Assembly: GCA_020072585.1 (NCBI GenBank)
Contig: JAIQGL010000007.1
Coordinates: 102,086-166,085 of the forward strand
From: Terriglobia bacterium
GTDB taxonomy: Bacteria > Acidobacteriota > Terriglobia > Terriglobales > Acidobacteriaceae
Direction: 5' to 3'
Length of the DNA stretch: 64,000 nt
The notes beneath the pieces were generated by a model. The model did no database searches and was not told where the DNA came from. It worked only from the letters and a program-made list of their open reading frames with translations. This document shows, one piece after another, positions 34,570 to 43,161 of this stretch. The position numbers were made by a program, and so were the translations under genes. How positions within the stretch are numbered: the first letter of the stretch is position 1; every line of letters begins with the position of its first letter.

Positions 34570-35561
34570 CGTGAAGACATGTTGTCCTGGGGAGCTTTCC
34601 ATGCTGAGCAATCAATGGGCTGGGCAATCGATTTGCTGAACAGCGGCTTCAGGTCAAGCGTCTGCCCATAGAACCATGTAGAGCCGCCAAGGACGCGATA
34701 ATCGTTGGAGAAATCAGACGAATAGTAAAGCACGTCGTCGAGTTGCAGCACGTCAAAGGTCTGGAATCCGGGCTCGGTGTGCGGCAGTTCCTTAAATGCC
34801 TTGGCCACAATCTGGTATTCCGCTGTGCTCCTGATGGTGGCTGCGTCGCCCCGCCAGACGTCCGCTCCAATTTTTTCACACTGGTTGTGCAGGACCGCTC
34901 TTACCCTTGGATTTTGCAGCTCCTGGTCAGAGAGGATAAAAATGCGATGAATTTTGCCGCCGCTGTCAATGAACCGTCGATTGGCGCGTATATAGTCACT
35001 AAACGTATCGGTAGTCCAGTATTGCCAGTAGTGGTCCACGATCCAGATTTCTGACGTGCGATGCACGTCGCGGCCCAGCTCATCCGCGTAGCGATCCAGC
35101 ATGCGCGTAAGTGTGTGGAGTGTCTCTCCACTCCGGGCATAGTAGACAGGCTCTTTCGGGCCCTGCTTCCACAAGACCCATGCCTCGGAAATATGGTCTG
35201 CCAGCACCAGCTTCCAGGCTTCTGAGTGCTGCCGCCACCACCATAGAGGCGTGATGATAAAGATCGCCACCAGCAGAACTGGAACAAGCATATTTCGCGC
35301 ACGGCGGGAAATCCAGATCCCCTGTGGCTGTGCTGGCTGAACCACAGACAGCGCCGCAGATGCGCCCCGCGCGGCAGAAGCGCTCTTACCGGCTTTGGCT
35401 GTCCGGGCAGAGGATGGTGAATCATTGGAGCCGTTCAGCGTTAAAAAGCTGCCCAGCGCCTTGATCGTAATCCGGAGATTTTTACTGAACCGGAAAATAG
35501 CAAAGACCGCCACCACGGCGACCACAACCAGACCCAGGAGCGCTGCTTCGTTCGTGCTCAT
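34509..35561 (-). CDS. Two-pass membrane protein, unknown function
   Basis: A 350-residue protein. One membrane segment lies near the N-terminus (ALLGLVVVAVVAVFAIFRF) and a second near residue 95 (MLVPVLLVAIFIITPLWWW), separated by an Ala/Ser-rich linker. The C-terminal ~220 residues are soluble, with blocks such as SEIWIVDHYWQYWTTDTFSDYIRANRRFID and HRIFILSDQELQNPRVRAVL. This region faces either side and resembles no family I can name. The ATG at 35561 is chosen because the preceding in-frame codons are implausible. The 3' end overlaps the convergent permease gene by 61 bases. Confidence 0.65.
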   Translation of the reverse strand: MSTNEAALLGLVVVAVVAVFAIFRFSKNLRITIKALGSFLTLNGSNDSPSSARTAKAGKSASAARGASAALSVVQPAQPQGIWISRRARNMLVPVLLVAIFIITPLWWWRQHSEAWKLVLADHISEAWVLWKQGPKEPVYYARSGETLHTLTRMLDRYADELGRDVHRTSEIWIVDHYWQYWTTDTFSDYIRANRRFIDSGGKIHRIFILSDQELQNPRVRAVLHNQCEKIGADVWRGDAATIRSTAEYQIVAKAFKELPHTEPGFQTFDVLQLDDVLYYSSDFSNDYRVLGGSTWFYGQTLDLKPLFSKSIAQPIDCSAWKAPQDNMSSRYSPRSASTGSTVAALRDGR

Positions 35562-35810
35562 GCTGGACTTTCCCTTGAGGTTCGCGTTCAGATAAGGACA
35601 GCAGACAAAGACAGCAGGAAGTAGAACCTCTATATTCTTGTGACCGGGAAGCGCAAAGCGTTTCACGGATACAACAGAAAAATGGGCCTGGATGGCATTT
35701 GTTACGGCACAATTTGATTTGCAGAAAGGGAGTTCCGCTTTGGCCACATGTTGAAGAACTGCCCGCCAAGCCAGCTCACGACTTGGCGGGAAGCCATTTG
35801 CGTCACTGCT

Positions 35811-36263
35811 TCATGGTTTGAACCCGGGACTATCGCGCCTTCCAAATAGCGCGCTGTCCGGCGGCAGACTCCATACTGGCGGCAGAGGCGCCGGACGCAT
35901 CGCAAGCTGTTCTCCAAGGATCTCCAGCACCTGCGAACGCTTTTCCATGACAATGCGCGCAAGCCGGTACTGCTTTTTTTCTGTCTTAAAGACCAGCCTG
36001 CTCGAAGGTGAAGGCCCGCCGCTATCGACAGACCGGGTGATAAGAGAGGCGACGGTACGCGCCTTGGCATCACGCAGCGCCATCAATCCCGCGCCCACAA
36101 TCACGAATTGATAATGGCCGGATTGAAACGTCCGGTTGCCTATGTTGAACTTGAACGGCACGTCAGCGTTAAAAGCGTCATAGGTGCGCGCTTGTGCCGC
36201 TGCGCCCGGAAGGCAGGCCAGCAGTGCGGCTGCAAGCAGAGTCAAATGCAATAAGAACTTCAT
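35811..36263 (-). CDS. Secreted hypothetical protein
   Basis: A 150-residue exported protein with a clear signal peptide (MKFLLHLTLLAAALLACLPGAAAQA). The mature part begins TYDAFNADVPFKFNIGNRTFQSGHYQF, a beta-rich pattern often seen in small acidobacterial secreted proteins, and includes KTEKKQYRLARIVMEKRSQ. No catalytic residues are evident. The ATG at 36263 has GGAG eight bases upstream. It is divergent from the LysR-type regulator, which may control it. Confidence 0.7.
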   Translation of the reverse strand: MKFLLHLTLLAAALLACLPGAAAQARTYDAFNADVPFKFNIGNRTFQSGHYQFVIVGAGLMALRDAKARTVASLITRSVDSGGPSPSSRLVFKTEKKQYRLARIVMEKRSQVLEILGEQLAMRPAPLPPVWSLPPDSALFGRRDSPGFKP

Positions 36264-36421
36264 CTTCCCATCTCCAGTGGTCCCGGGAATTCGAGCGCGG
36301 GGAGCGATGAGCAGCAAACGGTTTCCAAGGAGAGGTGAATCCCCCCGCCTGCCGTCTCATCGCAAATGCCGGCGCTTGCGTATTGGAGTGGTCCGGCATG
36401 CCATGAGAACTATTGTTTGTT

Positions 36422-36434
36422 TTCATTACATGAA
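36422..36434. promoter_or_regulatory. Possible LysR-type operator
   Basis: TTCAT-TAC-ATGAA is a perfect inverted repeat in the 211-base gap between the secreted protein gene and the regulator, 41 bases before the regulator start. The half-sites recall MetR-type sites in inverted order. Assignment is by position and symmetry only. Confidence 0.35.
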
Positions 36435-36474
36435 TGAATTACGCTCATACCTGAAGATTGGCGGGGGAAATCAT

Positions 36475-37386
36475 ATGGAACTCAAACTGGAGATACGCCA
36501 CTTGAAGCTGCTGGTGGCCGTGGCAGAGAGCGGCACGGTCACGGAAGCGAGCAATCGTCTGCATCTCACGCAGTCGGCGCTGAGCCACCAGCTGCGCGAC
36601 GCCGAAGAAAGACTGGGAACGCCCCTGTTTCTGCGGCTGGGGAAAAAAATGGTGCTGACTCCCGCGGGCGAGACGCTGCTGGCTTCAACGCGCCGTGTGC
36701 TGGAAGAGCTGAGCAATGCCGAGCGGATGATCGCCGGCTCCAATGGCGGTTCGCGTGGCGTGATCCGGCTGAGCACCGAGTGCTATACCTGCTATCACTG
36801 GCTGCCTTCGCTCATGACGAACTTTCACAAAAAATTTCCCGGCGTGGAGATCCGTATCAATGCCGACGTGACAGCAGAAGCGGTGTGCGCCTTGCTGGAG
36901 GGCAAGCTGGACGTGGCTCTTGCTTCGTGGTCGCCGGACAACAGGAAGCTGCGGAAGCTGCCGCTGTTTGACGACGAGATGGTGCTGACGATGTCGCCAC
37001 GGCATCGCCTGGCGCGCGTGGACTATGTCCGCCCGGCGGACCTGGCGGGAGAGACGATCCTGATCTATCCGCCACGCTCTGAGAGCACGCTGCTCATGCA
37101 GGTGATGCAGCCCGCGGGCGCTATGCCGGGGCGGGTGATCGAGATTCCGCTGACGGAAGGGCTGATCGGGCTGGCCGCGGAAGGTACCGGAGTGGGACTG
37201 CTGGCGGCGTGGGCCGTCGCACCCGATGTCCGGGCAAAGAAGGTGGTGACAAAGCCGATCGGGCCGCACGGACTGCATCGGACGTGGCACGCAATGACGC
37301 TGCGCGATCAGCCTCATCCGGAATATCTGGAGGTGTTTTTGCAGTTGCTGAAGTCGGCGTCGCCGTTCAAGCGGAAGAAGGGTTGA
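36475..37386 (+). CDS. LysR family regulator, MetR-like
   Basis: A 303-residue LysR-type transcription factor. The N-terminal winged helix-turn-helix is IRHLKLLVAVAESGTVTEAS..LTQSALSHQL; the effector domain begins with STECYTCYHWLPSLMTNF. That ECYTCYHWLP stretch is characteristic of MetR-like members, which in enterobacteria sense homocysteine and control methionine genes. The ATG at 36475 has a GGGGGAAA ribosome binding site. It is divergent from a small secreted protein gene, the usual arrangement for a LysR target. No methionine gene is nearby, so the target and inducer here are unknown. Confidence 0.88.
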   Translation: MELKLEIRHLKLLVAVAESGTVTEASNRLHLTQSALSHQLRDAEERLGTPLFLRLGKKMVLTPAGETLLASTRRVLEELSNAERMIAGSNGGSRGVIRLSTECYTCYHWLPSLMTNFHKKFPGVEIRINADVTAEAVCALLEGKLDVALASWSPDNRKLRKLPLFDDEMVLTMSPRHRLARVDYVRPADLAGETILIYPPRSESTLLMQVMQPAGAMPGRVIEIPLTEGLIGLAAEGTGVGLLAAWAVAPDVRAKKVVTKPIGPHGLHRTWHAMTLRDQPHPEYLEVFLQLLKSASPFKRKKG

Positions 37387-37798
37387 TGAGAAATGCAAAA
37401 CCTTACCGCTGAACAACGCGGATCAGAAGAGATTGCCAGAATCGCCGGAATTGAAAAGCGGGTGAATTTTCACCGCCGGAGGTGCGGAGACACGGAGAAG
37501 AACGGAGGATCGAGTCAACACCGAAACAGCGCAATTAGGATATGATTTTCAGTAGAAACGATGGACAACGGCCTAACTGGAGCGGCAGAGCTGGTTTACT
37601 GCCGTTGTCAGGCAACCAAAGCTCCTGAAACAGGCTTCCATAGCTAGTCACATGGGACTCATTCAGAGGCAGTTGCCGAACCGAGGGCCAGGTGGCCCAC
37701 ATATTGAGACCGGGCCGGGCCCGGAAGTCATCAAAGCAGCGCCGGGACGGCCATTTATCGTACCAAGACAGGCCCGGACGGACAACGAAACAGCTACA
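37387..37798. other. Gene-free gap with repeat fragments
   Basis: No convincing gene. GGTGAA-TT-TTCACC forms a small hairpin at 37461-37474, followed by a GGAGGTGCGGAGACACGGAGAAGAACGGAGG-like tract (about 37478-37508) of the dispersed repeat type. The sigma factor may start as early as 37652, but the encoded extension is atypical. Confidence 0.5.
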
Positions 37799-38443
37799 AT
37801 GCCGCATCGTAAGGATCAGCGGCCTGACAAGGGCAAATTGACACAAGCTAAAAAAGTAATCGCATCCGGAATGACCGAAGCCGAAGCGATTGACCGAGCC
37901 AAAGCCGGCGACGCGGAATCGTTTGAAGGCCTGTATGGGCTGCACAAGCGCCGTGTGTATTCACTGTGTTTGCGCATGACCGGCAACACGGCAGAAGCCG
38001 AAGACCTGACGCAGGAAGCGTTCTTGCAGCTCTATCGCAAGATTGCCACGTTCAGGGGCGAGTCAGCGTTTTCAACCTGGCTGCATCGCCTGGCGGTGAA
38101 CGTGGTGCTGATGCACCTGCGCAAGAAAGGCCTGCCGGAGATATCGCTGGACGAGGCGCTGGAGCCGCAGCATGAAGACGGACCCAAGAAAGACATCGGC
38201 GCCAGGGACAACGTGCTGGCCGGGTCCATTGATCGGGTCAACCTGGAGCGGGCCATTGAGAGTCTGCCACCAGGATACAGAATCATCTTTGTACTACATG
38301 ACGTTGAAGGGTACGAACATAACGAGATTGCGGAAATGATGGGTTGCTCGATTGGCAACAGCAAGTCGCAATTACATAAGGCGCGCATGAAGTTGCGCGA
38401 CCTGTTGAAACTCAGCAGAGCCGAAAAGGCCGCCCGCAGATAG
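37799..38443 (+). CDS. ECF-type RNA polymerase sigma factor
   Basis: A 214-residue sigma-70 family protein with regions 2 and 4 only. Region 2 reads [44 protein letters not shown]; region 4 has [42 protein letters not shown]. An unusually long polar leader precedes region 2; the true start may be ATG 37799 or ATG 37871. The downstream gene encodes a zinc-binding anti-sigma factor, then a DUF4097-type protein, a classical ECF arrangement. The stimulus cannot be inferred; envelope stress is common for such loci. Confidence 0.9.
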   Translation: MPHRKDQRPDKGKLTQAKKVIASGMTEAEAIDRAKAGDAESFEGLYGLHKRRVYSLCLRMTGNTAEAEDLTQEAFLQLYRKIATFRGESAFSTWLHRLAVNVVLMHLRKKGLPEISLDEALEPQHEDGPKKDIGARDNVLAGSIDRVNLERAIESLPPGYRIIFVLHDVEGYEHNEIAEMMGCSIGNSKSQLHKARMKLRDLLKLSRAEKAARR

Positions 38444-38601
38444 AAGACAAACAAATGCGGCTGAGAGTAAGACCGAGTCCAATGACGCGATGAAGCAACC
38501 CGGGCAAGCGCGCAAAGAGACGTTGCGCGGGGACTTCGAAAGGAAACAGAGATTCGCGTTTTGGTTTTCCCCTGCAAGTACGTTGGGAGAGGATACGAAA
38601 A

Positions 38602-39240
38602 ATGAATTGCCAGCAATTCCAGGAAGTACTGCCTTACATCATTGAGAGCGGCGGCGAGGGCGATGACGAGTCCCATCTGCAGACGTGCCCTTACTGTGCT
38701 TCATTGGTGCAGGACCTGCGCTATATCGCAGAACAAGCCAAACTGCTTTTACCCATGCACGATCCGAATCCGCGGGTCTGGAACAAAATTGAACAGTCCC
38801 TGCAACGCGAGGGACTCTTGGAGGGTCGAATGTCCCCCCCGGGACATATACAGAAAAACTCGACCCCGCACCAAGCCAAGAACTGGACGCCCGTAGGATG
38901 GGCCATGGCCCTGACGGCAGTAATCATCTTTGCCGTTGTACTTATTAACTACAAGCCAAATCAGTTGCCTCAGACCCAGTTGTCGGCGCAGAATAGCAGT
39001 GCAGAACCAGCACAATTTAATAGTGACGACCGGTTGCTGATCAGCCAGCTCTCACAGCAAGCTCCGGATGCACGCGGCGCTTATGAGAGTAGCCTGCGCG
39101 ACGTGAATGCATATATCTCTGACGCCCAGCAGGCGGCAGAACGTGATCCGGACGATGCGACCGCGCAGGAGTTGCTGCAGGACGCATATGAGCAGAAAGA
39201 AATGCTGTACCAGATGGCAACCGCCCGTTCGTTACCCTGA
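38602..39240 (+). CDS. Anti-sigma factor with zinc-binding N-terminus
   Basis: A 212-residue membrane-anchored protein. The N-terminal domain has the ZAS motif H25..C29..C32 (HLQTCPYC), together with C3. A single membrane segment (GWAMALTAVIIFAVVLINY, ~98-116) is followed by a polar exported domain with long helices (YISDAQQAAERDPDDATAQELLQDAYEQKEML). It would hold the upstream sigma factor at the membrane until an external signal. The gene lies 158 bases after the sigma gene, a rather long gap. Confidence 0.8.
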   Translation: MNCQQFQEVLPYIIESGGEGDDESHLQTCPYCASLVQDLRYIAEQAKLLLPMHDPNPRVWNKIEQSLQREGLLEGRMSPPGHIQKNSTPHQAKNWTPVGWAMALTAVIIFAVVLINYKPNQLPQTQLSAQNSSAEPAQFNSDDRLLISQLSQQAPDARGAYESSLRDVNAYISDAQQAAERDPDDATAQELLQDAYEQKEMLYQMATARSLP

Positions 39241-39265
39241 ACGGATGAGGAGGCTTGAAACGGCC

Positions 39266-40171
39266 ATGCTTGAAACGATGAATCGTATCCAAAAGGCGCC
39301 ACGGGGCCGGCACGCACTACTGTTTGCCGCCGCAGCCAGCTTGACGGTCGGGATTGGCATGGCGACGGCACAAGCGGCGGAAACACGCAAAGAAGCCAAA
39401 CTCGATATCGCCGCGGGCGGCGCGCTCAACATTGTGAATAACGGCGGGTCCGTTACACTGCGCTCCGGCAACGTCCGTCAGGTGCTCGTCACATACGTTA
39501 CGCACTCCGAGAAAATAGAAGTCGATCAAAATGCCAGCGGCAACAAGGAGCGCGTGGAATTGCGCACGCATGTGCTTCCTAATGAAAAGCCCAGCGCCGA
39601 CGAAGCAAAAGTGGATTATGACGTGACGGTTCCTGCCGGCATTTCCGTGAATGTGAGCACAACCTCCGCGCCCATCACCGTGGACGGGCTTAAGGGCGAT
39701 ATCGGACTTTCTTCTGAAACCGGACAGATCACATTACATAATGTTGTGAAATCACATGTGCGGGTGCGGAGCATGACTGCCGGAGTCACTTTGACGGATG
39801 TGACTCTCAGCCGCGTTGATTTACAGTCCGCCGGAGGCGCGATTCTGCTCAATAATGTAACCGGGCAGCGTGTAACGGCAGGAACAACGAGCGGCAACAT
39901 TGAATATCGCGGAGATTGCTCAGGCGGCGGAGATTACCTTCTTACCACGCACAGCGGCGCCATTGACGTGACCCTTCCCCCCACTGCCTCAGTCGATCTC
40001 ACGGCGCGCTCCACGAACGGCCCGGTTGAGAACGCATTCCCTTTGCAGGAAAAGAGCCACAACTCCTTTGTCCCCAGGCAGGGACGTTCCTTCGCAGGTA
40101 CCTCCAATTCCGGTTCATCGTCGGTTGAGCTCCAGTCATTCAGTGGTAAAATCCGCGTGAAGAAGCAATAA
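39266..40171 (+). CDS. DUF4097-like secreted beta-helix protein
   Basis: A 301-residue exported protein with signal sequence HALLFAAAASLTVGIGMATAQAA. The mature part is a run of short repeated strands such as GGALNIVNNGGSVTLRSGNV, APITVDGLKGDIGLSSETGQITL and GGAILLNNVTGQRV, which match the DUF4097 family (adhesin-like beta-helix). Many DUF4097 genes follow ECF sigma/anti-sigma pairs, as here. A GAGGAGG ribosome binding site precedes ATG 39266 by 12 bases; ATG 39278 is an alternative. Function is not established. Confidence 0.75.
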   Translation: MLETMNRIQKAPRGRHALLFAAAASLTVGIGMATAQAAETRKEAKLDIAAGGALNIVNNGGSVTLRSGNVRQVLVTYVTHSEKIEVDQNASGNKERVELRTHVLPNEKPSADEAKVDYDVTVPAGISVNVSTTSAPITVDGLKGDIGLSSETGQITLHNVVKSHVRVRSMTAGVTLTDVTLSRVDLQSAGGAILLNNVTGQRVTAGTTSGNIEYRGDCSGGGDYLLTTHSGAIDVTLPPTASVDLTARSTNGPVENAFPLQEKSHNSFVPRQGRSFAGTSNSGSSSVELQSFSGKIRVKKQ

Positions 40172-40197
40172 CGTAACGCGCTCAAAAGAAAAACCTT

Positions 40198-40746
40198 ATG
40201 TCCCGGCGAGCAGACGCAAAACGATGCGTGGTCCTCATCGGGTTCATGGGCGCGGGTAAAACAACCGTTGGACGCGCTCTGGCAAAACGTCTGCGCTGCG
40301 AGTTTTGTGATCTCGACGACGTGATCGAACAGCGCGAGCAAAAGAGCGTTGCGGAGATTTTTTCCGCATCCGGTGAAGCGGCGTTTCGACGCATGGAAAG
40401 TGCGGCGCTGACAGCATTGCTGCAAGATTCTCAGTCAGCGGGCGATCTGGTGCTGGCACTCGGCGGTGGAGCATTTGTCCAGAAGCACAACCGCGCGGCG
40501 CTGGACGCTGCGGGCGCAATCACGGTGCTGCTGGAAGCCCCGCTGGAAGAATTGCGCCGGCGCTGCCATGGTGAGGGTAAGGTTCGTCCACTGGCGCTGG
40601 AGCAGACCAGGTTCAATGAGTTATTTGCCGCCCGGCGCGCGGACTATGAACTGGCTCGATTCAGGGTGCAGACACTGAACAAACCGGTCAGGCGGATTAC
40701 AGCGGAGATCGAACGGCTGCTAACAGCGGTAGTGGGGCAGTTTTAG
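40198..40746 (+). CDS. aroK: Shikimate kinase
   Basis: A 182-residue kinase of the NMP-kinase fold that phosphorylates shikimate in aromatic amino acid synthesis. Walker A is GFMGAGKTTVG (residues 15-25). The shikimate-binding DLDDVIE, the GGGAF loop and the lid region GKVRPLA are all visible. Length is normal. The ATG at 40198 begins the family N-terminus. It lies 26 bases after the DUF4097-like gene. No other shikimate pathway gene is in the window. Confidence 0.93.
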   Translation: MSRRADAKRCVVLIGFMGAGKTTVGRALAKRLRCEFCDLDDVIEQREQKSVAEIFSASGEAAFRRMESAALTALLQDSQSAGDLVLALGGGAFVQKHNRAALDAAGAITVLLEAPLEELRRRCHGEGKVRPLALEQTRFNELFAARRADYELARFRVQTLNKPVRRITAEIERLLTAVVGQF

Positions 40747-40778
40747 AAAACTGATCCACTACCGGGTATCAGCGTCTA

Positions 40779-40798
40779 GCGATTCGCTTGCGAATCGC
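40779..40798. repeat. Perfect hairpin GCGATTCGC-TT-GCGAATCGC
   Basis: A 9-bp stem with a two-base loop lies between aroK and the next gene. There is no T run, so it is not a classical terminator; it may be a REP-like palindrome. Confidence 0.55.
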
Positions 40799-40844
40799 GG
40801 GCCTTTAGGCAGACGGTTTATCACACAAAAGCGGAGGTAGAAGA

Positions 40845-41651
40845 GTGAAAGCAGTAAAGCTGGTCATCCTTTTGAGCACGGTGCTCGCTACGTCAATCTG
40901 TCTCAACGCGGCTGACAAGGTCAAAGAGAAGGAAAAGCCCGGCTCAAAGGTGGCCGACTCCGGCAGCTTTGGAATTTTCCTGAATGGCAAGCGCGTGGGC
41001 ACTGAAACATTCAACATCACGGAAACAATGACCGGCGAGCGGCGCCCTGACTATTCCACCGCTACCTCAGAAATCAAGTTTGACGATGGAAGATTCAAGG
41101 CCATCCAGACCGCGGAAATGCAAATTTCCGCCAACGGCGAGTTACGCTCCTATAGCTGGCACGCCACGGTCCCGCAGAAAGAAGAAGCGTCCGTTGAGCC
41201 CAAAGACCAGCTTCTTGTGGAGCACATCACGCCTGCCGACCAGAAAAAGATGGATGTCCAGCACATGCTCCCGCTTTCCACGGTGATCCTTGACGACAAC
41301 TTTTTCTCTCAGCGTGAGGTCCTGCTCTGGTGGTATCTCTCCAAGGGCTGCCGACGTCAGGATAACGCTCTGCTCTGCGGCACCGGCAAGTTCGTGATTC
41401 TTGTCCCGCGTCAGCACGTCTCCGGTAACGCCACTCTGGAACTGCTGGGGCAGGAAAAAGTCATGGTAAAAGGCATTGAACGCGACCTCAATAAGGTCAA
41501 GCTGGATACCAATGGCCCACAGTCGCTCACCTGGCTCAACGACCAAAGCCGTGAAGCCGACGCCACGCAGTGGGTCCTCTGGGTCGATGATCACTACAGG
41601 ATCATCAAGATGACCGTGGCCGGAAGCGACGTTGAGGTGGTCAGAGACTGA
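40845..41651 (+). CDS. Secreted hypothetical protein
   Basis: A 268-residue exported protein with a signal peptide (LVILLSTVLATSICLNAA). The mature part has GSFGIFLNGKRVGTETFNITE and later SEIKFDDGRFKAIQTAEMQIS, LLWWYLSKGCRR and a C-terminal HYRIIKMTVAGSDVEVVRD. The strand pattern recalls DUF3108/DUF6134-like proteins that bind lipids or polysaccharides, but I cannot make a firm assignment. Two cysteines (in KGCRR and LLCGTG) may form a disulfide. The GTGAAAG-like start region has a GGAGG ten bases before ATG 40845. Confidence 0.65.
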   Translation: MKAVKLVILLSTVLATSICLNAADKVKEKEKPGSKVADSGSFGIFLNGKRVGTETFNITETMTGERRPDYSTATSEIKFDDGRFKAIQTAEMQISANGELRSYSWHATVPQKEEASVEPKDQLLVEHITPADQKKMDVQHMLPLSTVILDDNFFSQREVLLWWYLSKGCRRQDNALLCGTGKFVILVPRQHVSGNATLELLGQEKVMVKGIERDLNKVKLDTNGPQSLTWLNDQSREADATQWVLWVDDHYRIIKMTVAGSDVEVVRD

Positions 41652-41655
41652 AAAG

Positions 41656-41757
41656 AAATTGGTAAATGAGCAAATCGGTAAATGGGGGTAAGTGGATGGA
41701 GCGCCTTGTTCTTGCGTTTCAATGTACTCAATTACCAAATTACTCATTTACCAATTT
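41656..41757. repeat. Inverted repeat with 15-base arms
   Basis: AAATTGGTAAATGAG (41656-41670) is repeated in exact reverse complement at 41743-41757, with further GGTAAATG and ATTACC segments between. The unit is about 100 bases and non-coding. A related GGTAAATGGGTAATTT tract lies near 1657. Confidence 0.7.
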
Positions 41758-41888
41758 TGCGCACCCGTGAAATCGCCAATGGAGTTAGCACTTTTGTTTA
41801 CTGGAAAACTGCGGAAACTGCGTTAAACTCTCCTCACCATCCCCTGGGGTTCGAATTAAGTCTCGAATTTACGTCCTCGAATTTAAGT

Positions 41889-42917
41889 ATGGCGAATAAC
41901 CATCGGTCAGACATTCTGTTCTTTTTCGGCGTACTTCTTGCCCTGTGGGTTGCATACATGGTGCGTGACGTGCTCATGCTGATCTATGTGGGTGCGTTGT
42001 TTGCCGTGGTGCTGTCGCCCGCCATCGGCGTAATCCAGAAAATACGGATCAACGGCTGGCGCGCCGGACGCGGCTTCGCCATCATCTTTCTGATCCTCAT
42101 GCTGGTGCTGGCGGGCACGCTGTTCGCGGTGTTTGCTCTGCCACCCGTCTATCGCGATGGCCGGAACTTCTCCGCTGACTGGCCCAAGCACATGGCCGAA
42201 CTGACGGAGGGAATTCATCATCTGCCTTTTGCCAACAAGATTGATCCCGCCGGCCTGCAAAAATATGCGGCGGAGATTGCCGGTGATGCCGGTGGTCTCT
42301 TCTTGAATCTTGCGGGCGGCATCTTCGGCCTGTTTACCGCCGTCATTCTTACGGCTTACTTCATTATTGATGGCGACCGCACCTTTCATTGGGCCGTTTC
42401 CATGTTTCCACTCGACCAACAACCGCGGCTGGAGGCGACGCTCTTGCGCGCCAAGGCCCGCATGCGCAACTGGCTGATCGGCCAGACGCTGTTGATGTTG
42501 AGTCTGGGACTCGCCAGCCTGATCGTCTATTGGTCTCTGGGCCTCAAGTATTTTTATCTGCTGGCGATGTTCGCCGGCATCGCCAATATTCTGCCTATTG
42601 CCGGCCCCATTAGCGCTGTCGTCCTGGCGTCTGTAGTGGCTATTCTGGATTCTCCGCAGAAACTTGTGGGTGTGATCGTCTTCTTCGCCATTTACTTCCA
42701 GATTGAAAGCGTCTTCCTCTCGCCGCGCATCATGAAGCACACTCTGAACCTCTCACCTCTGACCGTGATCATCGCCCTCTCCATGGGAGGCGCGCTGGCA
42801 GGAGTCGTTGGCGCACTCGTGTCAGTCCCAACCGCCGCCCTGGTCATGGTATTGGTCGATGAATACCTGGTGAAGCGCAAGCCCGCCGAAACGGCGAAGG
42901 CAGCAGCCGCAGACTGA
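41889..42917 (+). CDS. AI-2E family transporter (PerM/YdiK-like)
   Basis: A 342-residue inner-membrane protein of the AI-2E transporter superfamily, with about seven membrane segments. Typical blocks are FGVLLALWVAYMVRDVLMLIYVGALFAVVLSP near the start and, in the core, GIANILPIAGPISAVVLASVV and FQIESVFLSPRIM. Superfamily members include autoinducer-2 exporters and Na+/H+ antiporters, and the function of this one cannot be chosen. The ATG at 41889 is preferred over codons from 41682 because the upstream frame runs through the inverted repeat. Confidence 0.88.
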   Translation: MANNHRSDILFFFGVLLALWVAYMVRDVLMLIYVGALFAVVLSPAIGVIQKIRINGWRAGRGFAIIFLILMLVLAGTLFAVFALPPVYRDGRNFSADWPKHMAELTEGIHHLPFANKIDPAGLQKYAAEIAGDAGGLFLNLAGGIFGLFTAVILTAYFIIDGDRTFHWAVSMFPLDQQPRLEATLLRAKARMRNWLIGQTLLMLSLGLASLIVYWSLGLKYFYLLAMFAGIANILPIAGPISAVVLASVVAILDSPQKLVGVIVFFAIYFQIESVFLSPRIMKHTLNLSPLTVIIALSMGGALAGVVGALVSVPTAALVMVLVDEYLVKRKPAETAKAAAAD

Positions 42918-43161
42918 GCTGGAAGCATTCAGCCTTCAGCATTCAGCCCCGAATCGGTGTGGATGCCAAAAAGAAAAACTGAAATACAGACGAACTGATG
43001 AGTAAGCGAAGGAAGCAACAACTCAAATTCCTCTGCTGCCTCCGCTCCTCCGTGTTTCAAAGGTTTTCATCGTGGCTCACGGGACTGTTTCTGGACTGAA
43101 TGCTGAATGCTGACGGCTGAGTGCTTCTTCGCAATGTTAGAATCTAAATTTCATTGTCCCC
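42918..43161. repeat. Inverted-repeat (MITE-like) element before asd
   Basis: Arms of 23 bases lie at 42925-42947 (GCATTCAGCCTTCAGCATTC..) and 43102-43124 (GCTGAATGCTGACGGCTGAG..), matching in 21 of 23 positions as reverse complements. The ~155-base interior is non-coding and includes a CTCCTCCGTGTTTCAAAGG tract. The size and non-coding content fit a small non-autonomous element. The remaining bases probably hold the asd promoter. Confidence 0.6.
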
